A stretch of DNA of 54,707 nt from Bacteroidales bacterium (GTDB lineage Bacteria > Bacteroidota > Bacteroidia > Bacteroidales > JAADGE01): positions 1 to 54,707 of the forward strand of contig JAIORQ010000048.1 in the NCBI GenBank assembly GCA_021108035.1. The letters are read 5' to 3'. Below, one piece after another: positions 1 to 6,773 of this stretch (position 1 is its first letter; the number at the start of each line of letters is the position of its first letter). The position numbers were made by a program, and so were the translations under genes. The notes beneath the pieces were generated by a model that worked only from the letters and a program-made list of their open reading frames with translations, was not told the origin of the DNA and searched no databases.

Positions 1-51
1 ACGTACGGTTCTGTGAGAGGCTCGGGGTGAAATTCCCCTTGTCTACTCGAC
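1..51 (+). mobile_element. 3' end of a group II intron (left-truncated by the window)
   Basis: The first bases carry the 3' strand of a domain V (ACGTACGGTTC followed by TGTGAGAGG). A domain VI hairpin follows, with a GGGG/CCCC stem, and then the usual 3' terminus TCTACTCGAC. The rest of the intron, and any reverse transcriptase gene, lies to the left of the window. It differs in sequence from the small intron-like element that begins only about a dozen bases further on, so two different introns sit almost end to end. The call rests on resemblance to bacterial group II intron 3' ends; the exact splice base is uncertain. Confidence 0.6.
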
Positions 52-270
52 TACCAACGTTGGTGTGCCACGATGCTGTACTAATCCAATAGGTGAAAAT
101 CCTGTCAGGGCAATTGACTGTTCACCCTGAAGAAAAACGAACAGATAACTCCGTGAGGAGGATGCTGAAGCTTTGTTTTTCGAATAATCAAGCCGTAATG
201 CGAAAGCGTGAACCCGTAGTAGTCCGGCTGACGGAGAAAACTTCACGTACGGTTTGATGAAGGGGGTACT

Positions 271-279
271 GATAGTCTA
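271..279 (+). repeat. Left target-site duplication of the IS (GATAGTCTA)
   Basis: GATAGTCTA directly precedes the first base of the IS and recurs directly after its last base at 1891-1899. The uninterrupted copy B of the host element has this 9-mer once (at about 3051-3059), which proves the duplication arose on insertion. Confidence 0.9.
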
Positions 280-1890
280 CAGCAATTTCCGTTTTGCTGT
301 TAAAATCTTGAAAAATAGGGATTTCAAAAATAAGTTTTCGCACTGAAAACCTTACAAAGGTTACATTTATTTTATATTTTTACAAAAAAAAATATGAAAA
401 AGCCAAGTATTAGAATAAAATCAAAATTAAACCAAAATAGTTTAATAAACTTAGTTTACAGCAATTTTAAATCTATAAATGACAAAAGAGCTGACAATAA
501 AAGTATAGAACAGAAAGATGCATTAATGTCAGCTTTTGCCATATTTTCTTTAAAATGTCCATCTTTAATTCAAGGAATAAAAGATGTTAATTCAGACGAA
601 AAAAATTTGAAATCACTTTATAATATTTCGCAAGTACCGAGTGACACACAAATGCGAGATATTATCAATGAAATTGACAGTAAAGATATAAAACCGGTGT
701 TTAAAAATGTTTTTTACAGATTGCAAAGAGCAAAAGAATTAGATAAATTTCGCTTTATGGGTGATTATTATTTAATTTCCGGTGATGGTACGGAATATTT
801 TAAATCCCAAAAATTAAAATTTAAAAATTGTTTACAAAGAAAAAAACGTAACGGCATAATAGAATATTACAATCAACTTTATGGAGCAGCAATAGTTCAT
901 CCCGATTTAAAGCAAGTTATACCACTTGCACCTGAACCTATTTTAGAGCAGGACGGTAGTACAAAACAAGACTGTGAACGTAATGCTTCAAAACGTTGGT
1001 TAAAAGATTTTAAAAAAGATCACCCTAAATTAAAAGCAATAATTATTGAGGACGCATTATCATCTAATGCACCTCATATAAAAACAATAAGAGAATTAAA
1101 ATTTGAATTTATTTTGGGTGTTAAAAATAAAGACCACAAGTTTTTATTTAATCATGCAGAAGAACAAAAAAAACAGATAAAGTTACCGAACATACTATTG
1201 TAAAGGGCGACAAAACACATATTTTTTCTTTCATAAATGATGTTCCTTTAAATGCGAGTAATCAAGATGTTAAAGTAAATTTTGTTGAATATTGGGAAAT
1301 TAATAATAAAACGGGCAAAAAACAACATTTTTCATGGGTTACAAGTTTTAAACTGAAAAAAAATAACATATACGATATAATGCGTGGAGGCAGAGCACGT
1401 TGGAAAATCGAAAATGAGACTTTTAATACATTAAAAAATCAAGGCTATCACTTTGACCATAATTTTGGTCACGGCGACAAACATTTATCAACAAATTTTG
1501 TTTTATTAATGATGTTGACATTTTTAATAGACCAAACTTGTGAAATTGCTTGTAACTTATTCCAAGCAGCATTAAAAGTTGCAGAAACAAGGACATATTT
1601 TTGGGACAAAATTAGACGTTTATTTGATTCATTTTTGTTTGAATCAATGAATCAAATATATGAAGCTATTTATTACGGAATAGAAAAACCGGTGGTAGCT
1701 TTCAGTGACGCTTAACTGAATTTCAGTGGTAAAATTATTTTTTAGTGTATTAAAATTATCTCATCTGCTTTTTTTCAATTTGTTCCCGCAAAACTTCTAA
1801 AACTGGGGACAGAATTTGTATTGTCCTTATTTTAGGTCAATTAAAAATGTTTTTTTAATTAAATTTGCAATTTCAAACCGGAATCTGCTG
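280..1890 (+). mobile_element. Complete 1611-bp insertion sequence, IS4-superfamily-like
   Basis: Both ends are defined. The left end CAGCAATTTCCGTTTTG and the reverse complement of the right end, CAGCAGATTCCGGTTTG, agree at 14 of 17 positions (terminal inverted repeats). The element is flanked by the perfect 9-bp direct repeat GATAGTCTA. It carries one DDE transposase gene, 394-1715, in two frames. About 175 bp of AT-rich DNA lies to the right of the gene without any recognisable passenger. The target is the domain VI stem of a group II intron-like element, so the insertion should have destroyed that copy. Family assignment is by resemblance of the transposase; a formal IS name needs a database search. 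Confidence 0.9.
394..1715 (+). CDS. DDE transposase, in two frames (frameshift at an A8 run)
   Basis: Two reading frames together encode one transposase of about 440 residues. The first frame ends at 1203, but its sense continues without a gap in the -1 frame from the A8 run at 1166-1173 through to 1715. The likely catalytic triad is visible: Asp131 in the motif SGDGTEYF, Asp220 in IIIEDALSSNAPH, and Glu in RWKIENETFNTLK, followed by a GYHFDHNFGHG motif typical of this IS4-like group. At the junction the zero-frame reading is A|AAA|AAA, exactly the phasing of a canonical -1 slippery heptamer. The product could therefore come from programmed frameshifting. A disabling indel or a homopolymer sequencing error is equally possible, since relatives usually have one uninterrupted frame. 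Confidence 0.85.
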
Positions 1891-1899
1891 GATAGTCTA
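1891..1899 (+). repeat. Right target-site duplication of the IS (GATAGTCTA)
   Basis: This is the second copy of the 9-bp direct repeat created by insertion of the IS. It is followed by the rest of the domain VI-like hairpin of intron copy A, up to 1953. Confidence 0.9.
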
Positions 1900-1995
1900 A
1901 ATAATTTAGTACATTTGTGTATTATTAGAATAGGCTATCAGGCTCTACTCTACGTGCCAATTTTTTGAAAAGATAATAATATAACAATGTAAAAT

Positions 1996-2703
1996 ATGAA
2001 AAATGCATGGAAATACTTTTTTTTAACTGGTATTATAACAATGCTATTTAGTTGTGAAAAGCATATTACTGAACCTACTGAGATAATATCTGATGAAATA
2101 TTGAAGGATTTCATTTTCGCCGGAAAAATTGACTCTGCATACTACATTGTGTTTAATGATACAGTATTAATGGATAATTATGATGAACAAGATTTTTTTT
2201 TAGATATCAATGATGATAATATCAATGATTTTGAATTTAAATCACATCACATCTGGTATTATGGCGGAGCGATGCATCATTACTGGAGTACGATAAAAGC
2301 TATAAATATAACAGAAGTTTTAGTTGATACTTCTTTAAAATTAATCAAAAAGTATAATTATACAAATTTTTATGGGTATCCTTTAGATATGGATGATACC
2401 GTAAACTGTTCTACTTATTATATTAACGAGATCATTCCGAAAATTATAGATGAAAATGAAATTATCAATATTCAGGGAACTTGGATAAGTGATTCTGTAC
2501 TAAATTTTTGCTATTGGGATGCCAATGTTGTTACTGAAGATCCGTTTGCATGTCAAACAGTAGTTTTTTCAGGGTGGAATGATTTAGATAACAAGTTCTT
2601 AGGATTTAGAATTATTCAAGACAATGATACTTTATACGGTTGGTTAAGTTTAAAAACATTTGATTACAACAATATAATTTTATATGATGCTGCATACAGA
2701 TAA
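1996..2703 (+). CDS. Putative lipoprotein of unknown function
   Basis: The 235-residue product begins with a typical lipoprotein signal: Lys near the N-terminus, a hydrophobic stretch (FFLTGIITMLF) and the lipobox Cys in FSCEK at residue 20. The mature part is acidic, rich in Asp, Asn and Tyr, and includes DINDDNINDFEFKS, a motif seen in secreted Bacteroidota proteins where it may bind calcium. I do not recognise a family. The gene lies alone between two copies of the intron-like element, 42 bases after the end of copy A, which suggests accessory DNA. The ATG start is preceded by an AT-rich stretch with no Shine-Dalgarno sequence, which is normal here. Confidence 0.7.
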   Translation: MKNAWKYFFLTGIITMLFSCEKHITEPTEIISDEILKDFIFAGKIDSAYYIVFNDTVLMDNYDEQDFFLDINDDNINDFEFKSHHIWYYGGAMHHYWSTIKAINITEVLVDTSLKLIKKYNYTNFYGYPLDMDDTVNCSTYYINEIIPKIIDENEIINIQGTWISDSVLNFCYWDANVVTEDPFACQTVVFSGWNDLDNKFLGFRIIQDNDTLYGWLSLKTFDYNNIILYDAAYR

Positions 2704-2837
2704 AACAGGCACTAACACGCAATAAAAAACATAGGGCTGAAAGTGCTGAATTTGAACGACATAATATTTATAAAAGGCTTGGTAACTTGACAGGTAAGAG
2801 TTTTAAAATGCCCTACGTTTCTTATTGCCAACCGTTG

Positions 2838-3113
2838 GTGTGCCACGATGCTGTATTAATCCAATAGGTGAAAATCCTATCAGGGCAATTGACTGTTCAC
2901 CCTGAAGAAAAACGAACAGATAACTCCGTGAGGAAGATGCTGAAGCTTCGTTCTTTCAAATAATCAAGCCGTAATACAAAAGTGTGAACCCATAGTAGTC
3001 CGTCAGGCTGACGGAGAAAATTTCACCTACGGTTTGATGAAGGGGGTACTGATAGTCTAAATAATTTAGTATATTTGTGTATTATTAGAATAGGTTATCA
3101 GGCTCTACTCTAC
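2838..3113 (+). mobile_element. ORF-less group II intron-like element, copy B (intact, 276 bp)
   Basis: This is the uninterrupted copy of the element at 63-1953. It starts GTGTGCCACG after CCAACCGTTG and ends GGCTCTACTCTAC. In its tail CTGATAGTCTA pairs with TAGGTTATCAG (two G-T pairs), making a domain VI-like hairpin of at least 11 bp; just before it lies CTACGGTTTGATGAAG, the domain V-like 3' strand. Copies A and B differ at scattered single bases and by a short insertion near 3000 (CCGTCAGGCTGACGG against CCGGCTGACGG), so they are not a recent duplication. No coding capacity is seen. Its end lies about 28 bases before the start codon of the next gene. Confidence 0.55.
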
Positions 3114-3141
3114 TAAACAATTAAAAAAATAATGCTTGATT

Positions 3142-3828
3142 ATGGGAGATTTAAACCTATCCAAACTCGAAAAAGATAAATTCATCTCATTAAATAAGGA
3201 GCAATTTATTGAATGTGTTTATCATTTTAATCCATCGAAATTATTTCTTGACCAATACAATTCTATTGCGTGGAATATGTTTTATAAAAGTTTGGAATTC
3301 CAAATTTATATAGGAGATATATATGCTGAGAAACCTTTATTTATAGAAAACTCCAACCTTTTAGTTATTGGGGACATAAAAACTCCTTGGCTTTCAAACG
3401 CAACAGAAGGCGGAGCATTAATTGTAATCGGAAATATAGAATGTGATTACTATAATCATTGTTGGGATAAAATAGGCTTAATAAGCGGAAACTTAACAGC
3501 AAACAGGCTTCTGATTAATGCATTTTCTGACTCCGGCTTATTTGTTTTAGGTAATGTCAAAACAGAATTTTTTTATGGTGAGGATATTTGGATTTCTGTC
3601 GGAGGAAATGTAGAGTTGGAATATGGTATTGGATACTGCCTTGCTTTGGATTATAAAACGAGTAAAAAAATATTTAAACCAAAGTATGATAAAGAAAAAT
3701 CGTATAAATATTTAAAAATAGATAAAAATTCAACAGATTTTGAAGTACACAATGTTATACATGTTGCATCACAAAATTTTACTTCCCATATACCAATAGA
3801 AAAGGCGGACAATAAAAAAACCGATTAA
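3142..3828 (+). CDS. Hypothetical protein with beta-solenoid-like repeats
   Basis: The product is about 228 residues if it starts at the ATG at 3142; a TTG two codons earlier at 3136 is possible. It has no signal peptide or membrane segment. The middle shows a repeating pattern of short strands ending in Gly-Asn or Gly-Asp: LLVIGDIKT, LIVIGNIECD, GLISGNLTANR, LFVLGNVKTEFF and VGGNVELEY. Such ladders are typical of right-handed beta-solenoids such as bactofilin-like or pentapeptide-like folds. I cannot place it in a family. It follows directly after intron-like copy B, in accessory DNA, and the next gene on the same strand is far away, so it is probably a single-gene unit. Confidence 0.65.
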   Translation: MGDLNLSKLEKDKFISLNKEQFIECVYHFNPSKLFLDQYNSIAWNMFYKSLEFQIYIGDIYAEKPLFIENSNLLVIGDIKTPWLSNATEGGALIVIGNIECDYYNHCWDKIGLISGNLTANRLLINAFSDSGLFVLGNVKTEFFYGEDIWISVGGNVELEYGIGYCLALDYKTSKKIFKPKYDKEKSYKYLKIDKNSTDFEVHNVIHVASQNFTSHIPIEKADNKKTD

Positions 3829-3879
3829 TAGTTGTCAAGTATGATTAAACTAAAAATAAATCTGTTTACAATAAATAGT

Positions 3880-3939
3880 CTTCAAACGGCTTGCAAAGCC
3901 GAGTTTGAAGCAAATAGCCTGTTCCGAAGGATTTCGGAA
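3880..3939. other. Two adjacent strong hairpins in a 330-bp gene-free stretch
   Basis: CTTCAAAC..GTTTGAAG encloses an inner GGCTT/AAGCC stem (3880-3910). TTCCGAA-GGAT-TTCGGAA follows at 3922-3939. Neither is followed by a T-run, so they do not look like intrinsic terminators. They lie immediately before the left 57-bp repeat. They may be part of a repeat element or a small structured RNA; nothing else is recognisable in 3829-3950. Confidence 0.6.
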
Positions 3940-3950
3940 TTGAACTAAAG

Positions 3951-4007
3951 AGGGACATTCGTAAAAAACGCAACTATTTACAGATAAGTAAAATAGTTAA
4001 AAACTTT
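3951..4007 (+). repeat. 57-bp repeat, left copy of an inverted pair
   Basis: This stretch recurs in reverse complement at 6717-6773 with one mismatch in 57 bases. The repeat is itself near-palindromic in its second half: AACTATTT and AAATAGTT flank an 11-base spacer. The pair brackets about 2.7 kb with two lipoprotein genes on the minus strand. A degenerate 17-base piece (ACTTATCCGTAAATAGT) also occurs at 13659-13675, so the motif is dispersed. Confidence 0.85.
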
Positions 4008-4017
4008 TAAAGAAAGA

Positions 4018-4056
4018 TACCCCGAAATTGGTACAAAATGCCTATATTTCGGGGTA
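4018..4056. other. 11-bp perfect hairpin
   Basis: TACCCCGAAAT at 4018-4028 and ATTTCGGGGTA at 4046-4056 form a perfect 11-bp stem with a 17-base loop. There is no following T-run on the plus strand, so its use as a terminator is doubtful. It may mark the border of an inserted element or serve as a bidirectional stop for the minus-strand genes to its right. The bases from 4057 to 4161 show nothing recognisable. Confidence 0.6.
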
Positions 4057-4161
4057 ATACTACATCGAATATCAAGGGAAAAGCTGAAGACACAATTCCG
4101 AAAATGTTCAATATTCACTGATTTATCCCAACGAAGAAAACGGGAAAAGTGTTTTATTTTT

Positions 4162-5271
4162 TTATTGAATTTGACCGGCAGAGTTAATTGTTATAATCTC
4201 TGCATCTTCATATGTTTGTTTAATATAACGAAGAGCTTTATCAGCTTTGCTTTTATCGGAAAAAAACCTGTAAACTATGGCCCAATCAGCTTGATCTCCG
4301 TTTCGTACAACTATTTTATGAGGAATATCGATTCCGTTATCTATATAATTAAAAATCCTTTGGTCAATTTTTTTATAATCTTTCTCAATATCAATTACAA
4401 CAAGATGAATCAATGAATTTTCATCAGAACTGATTTCAGAAGGATTGTCCAAAATAGATTTAATGACTTTACTGTATTTTGAACCCGGAAGTATATCTAT
4501 AAAATCAAGAAAGTTTTTTTTATTAGAGCCACCGGGATACATGCTTGTTTCAGTACCGCAACCGACAATATAAGCGGGATCATCACTGCCGGAATAAACA
4601 ACAACATGAAAATCAGTAAAACAGGAAACAGCATTTATAAAATCTTCTTTAATAAGTTCAGCAGTTTTACTGTTCGGGTATTTTGAAATGATTTCCTCAC
4701 CAATTCTTACAACTTCCATATCATCCGACATGGTATCATAAGGATATTCGCCACCCGATGATAAAGCAACAGCATTTTTAAAAGCAATCTTCAATTTAAA
4801 TTCTTCTGATGCTACACTCTCAATTTCTTTTTCAAGTACAGGAAAAACATCCAAGCCGTAATACATACCTTCAGTATATAATCCTTGTAAACCTATAATC
4901 TGTAGTTCTTTTTCAAGTTCTTCATTGTAGTCTTCTTGATTTGAGTCTAAATACTTAACAATAATTTTATCTAATTTTGGTATCAGATCTTTCCTTAATG
5001 CAAATATTTCAACTATCTGTTTTTCTCTTTTAATTTCTTCAGATAATAAGGTAAAATAAGTTTGCAAAGAATCTTTCAATCGGGGATAATCTTCAGAAAT
5101 ACTTAATAATAATTTATGCGAACCCGATTGGTTTGCATTTTCTTTATCAATCATTACAGAGTCAGGAATATTGATGCCGGATAATGTGTCATCGTTTGTA
5201 TCACTCTCATTAGATTGTTCTCCGCAACTAAAAATGAAAATAATAAGAATAATAGTTAATATTTTGTACAT
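4162..5271 (-). CDS. Putative lipoprotein of unknown function
   Basis: The 369-residue product has a clear lipoprotein signal (MYKILTIILIIFIFSCGEQ, lipid-bearing Cys at residue 16) and is presumably anchored in the periplasm or outer membrane. The mature part begins with a low-complexity acidic linker and continues with a charged, helix-rich region (about residues 50-170). Its C-terminus (about 320-365) has the pattern of a small alpha/beta domain, IVVRNGDQADWAIVYRFFSD then ADKALRYIKQ, resembling SPOR-like domains, but I would not call it. It is separated by 25 bases from the lipoprotein gene upstream (5297-6448), so the two are probably co-transcribed. Both lie inside the inverted 57-bp repeats. 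Confidence 0.7.
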   Translation of the reverse strand: MYKILTIILIIFIFSCGEQSNESDTNDDTLSGINIPDSVMIDKENANQSGSHKLLLSISEDYPRLKDSLQTYFTLLSEEIKREKQIVEIFALRKDLIPKLDKIIVKYLDSNQEDYNEELEKELQIIGLQGLYTEGMYYGLDVFPVLEKEIESVASEEFKLKIAFKNAVALSSGGEYPYDTMSDDMEVVRIGEEIISKYPNSKTAELIKEDFINAVSCFTDFHVVVYSGSDDPAYIVGCGTETSMYPGGSNKKNFLDFIDILPGSKYSKVIKSILDNPSEISSDENSLIHLVVIDIEKDYKKIDQRIFNYIDNGIDIPHKIVVRNGDQADWAIVYRFFSDKSKADKALRYIKQTYEDAEIITINSAGQIQ

Positions 5272-5296
5272 GATACGTATTTTAGTTTCATAAAAT

Positions 5297-6448
5297 TTAA
5301 TTCAAAATAAAATATAACGGTCCGTCAGGTTTTATGTAATCTTTTATATCCTTAAACGGAACAGAGATATGCCCGTCAGGCTCTGCTGCTTTATATACAT
5401 GAGGGAAATCAAAATCGTAATTGAAATTTAAAACTCCTTCAGTAATATAAAATTGCAAAAGTGTATATGTCCCGAAATAACAACTCTCCAACATATCAAT
5501 AATTTCCGGAGCTTTTGAAAAATCATTTTCTTTAATTTGATTTTGAATTTTTTCTTGCAGAATGTTGTTGCATAAAGTAACAAGGTCAATTAATTTTTCT
5601 TCTTTAATAATATCGGTAATTTCAATATCCATTCCCGAATGCAAATCTACATTATAAACACCTGATGAATAATAAAAATGTGCTCCTCCTGTCACAATAT
5701 TTGTTGAAATACTTATAATACAATTTTTATTATATTCAATTGTATAAGAAGATTCAACAAATCCGTCAATCATTCCTGTCTCTTCGTTAGATTTAATTTG
5801 CTCTCTCAATTCTTCAACTGATGTACCTGTTATAGCTCCGGAAGAAAGTTTGTATAATAATCGTTTTTGAAGTGCTTTATTATCACACTCAAATTCAGGA
5901 TAAGGTGCATCATATTCTTCTTCGTCTACAATAAGTTTTTTTTCAGTAATTATGACTTTGTTGCAAGATTTTTTATAATTAAAATCATTCAATTTAAACG
6001 GTAGTTCTTTTGTTTCGTCTGCATTTTTCCAATAGCCTGAAAATACACCGTTTTTGTAGGAACCTTCATATGTTCCGGTGTTTTTATCATTAGAATTAAA
6101 TTCGTCTAAAATAAAACCGTTATCAGTTCTCTTGCCCTTAAGACTCATATCTACACCACTTGATTCATAAAAATAATACCCTGTTATTTTTTCATCCTCG
6201 TCATAATAAAGTCGCATGTTGATTTTATATTTATTATCCAACAAACCGGAGAATCCTTGACTCCAAAGTTCATTAATATCTTCTTGGGTAATCTCAATTA
6301 TTTCCTTTTCTATAAGTATATCAGAATCCGTAATTGTGTCTTCAATTTTATCTTTGATATTCGATGTAGTATTGTTATTTTCTCCGGAAGTTTGATTGCA
6401 TGAAAAGAAAATAATCAGAATTAGAAAAATTGTTAATTGTAGTTTCAT
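5297..6448 (-). CDS. Lipoprotein with MORN-like and DUF3298/RsiV-like regions
   Basis: The 383-residue product starts with a lipoprotein signal (hydrophobic LTIFLILIIFFSCNQ, Cys at residue 17). Around residues 115-150 a MORN-like strand pair is visible (GTYEGSYKNGVFSGYW), a motif that often reports on sugar or lipid surfaces. The C-terminal half resembles DUF3298/RsiV-type periplasmic domains: a VTGGAHFYYSSGVYNVDLHSG strand region, then DITDIIKEEKLIDLV, then a final LQFYITEGVLNFNYDFDF and HISVPFKDIKDYI. In known proteins that domain occurs in lysozyme-sensing anti-sigma factors and in lipoproteins of unknown role. The gene is probably the first of a two-gene unit with 4162-5271. The function is unknown. 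Confidence 0.65.
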   Translation of the reverse strand: MKLQLTIFLILIIFFSCNQTSGENNNTTSNIKDKIEDTITDSDILIEKEIIEITQEDINELWSQGFSGLLDNKYKINMRLYYDEDEKITGYYFYESSGVDMSLKGKRTDNGFILDEFNSNDKNTGTYEGSYKNGVFSGYWKNADETKELPFKLNDFNYKKSCNKVIITEKKLIVDEEEYDAPYPEFECDNKALQKRLLYKLSSGAITGTSVEELREQIKSNEETGMIDGFVESSYTIEYNKNCIISISTNIVTGGAHFYYSSGVYNVDLHSGMDIEITDIIKEEKLIDLVTLCNNILQEKIQNQIKENDFSKAPEIIDMLESCYFGTYTLLQFYITEGVLNFNYDFDFPHVYKAAEPDGHISVPFKDIKDYIKPDGPLYFILN

Positions 6449-6517
6449 TTTCTTATTTTTGATTAAAAAAAAATAAAGATATAAAATTTATTTCAATAAT
6501 TATTTATTAATTGTTAT

Positions 6518-6716
6518 GGCTCTATTTAACTATATTGTTGGTGCTATTTTTTTGTTTTTTCAAATAAATGAATAAGTGTTTAATCCCTTATCGTTCCAAT
6601 TTTGGGATTTCCATATTTTATTTGTTGGATACCTATAAGTTCTAATTGATTTCTTATCACTCAACTCTTTCAGAAGGTCTGCTTGCTGTATATTGTCAAG
6701 CTTTTTAAATAGAGCC
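6518..6716 (-). pseudogene. Gene remnant between 12-bp inverted repeats
   Basis: GGCTCTATTTAA at 6518-6529 and TTAAATAGAGCC at 6705-6716 are a perfect 12-bp inverted pair enclosing 175 bases. Inside, the minus strand has a short open frame with protein-like composition, ending at 6560. It reads ALFKKLDNIQQADLLKELSD and then RTYRYPTNKIWKSQNWNDKG before its stop. It has no convincing start codon and an in-frame stop just upstream, inside the 57-bp repeat. It looks like the C-terminal end of a gene cut off by the repeat. The parent family is not recognised. The rest of the gap 6449-6771 holds only AT-rich sequence and the right 57-bp repeat. Confidence 0.45.
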
Positions 6717-6773
6717 AAAGTTTTTAACTATTTTACTTATCTGTAAATAGTTGCGTATTTTACGAATGTCCCT
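6717..6773 (-). repeat. 57-bp repeat, right copy of an inverted pair
   Basis: This is the reverse complement of 3951-4007 with a single mismatch. It directly abuts the 12-bp inverted repeat on its left and runs into the stop codon of the S9 peptidase gene on its right (overlap of two bases). The insertion or repair that placed it therefore ended exactly at that gene's end. Confidence 0.85.

Larger units (their letters stand above)
63..1953 (+). mobile_element. ORF-less group II intron-like element, copy A, split by an IS
   Basis: The element starts with GTGTG (fits the group II consensus GUGYG) at 63 and ends with CTCTACTCTAC at 1953. An IS (280-1890 plus one 9-bp target repeat) interrupts it; removing these leaves about 271 bp, matching intact copy B at 2838-3113 almost base for base. 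ATCAAGCCGTA near 187 can pair with TACGGTTTGAT near 249, resembling domain V. The tail around CTGATAG...CTATCAG, split by the IS, forms a long domain VI-like hairpin. No reverse transcriptase is encoded. At ~271 bp it is much shorter than ordinary bacterial group II introns, suggesting an internally deleted, non-autonomous derivative. Both copies follow CCAAC(C)GTTG, a plausible shared 5' exon target. Confidence 0.55.

Noticed and set aside
43-246. 67-codon minus-strand open frame
   Set aside because: It lies wholly antisense to the group II intron-like element and shares its conservation with the RNA; no independent sign of translation.
3136-3141. TTG at 3136 as the start of the solenoid-like protein
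   Set aside because: An ATG two codons later at 3142 is a better start and nothing upstream favours the TTG.
3880-3910. Hairpin considered as an integron attC site
   Set aside because: No GTTRRRY/RYYYAAC core pair at the ends and no integrase gene nearby.
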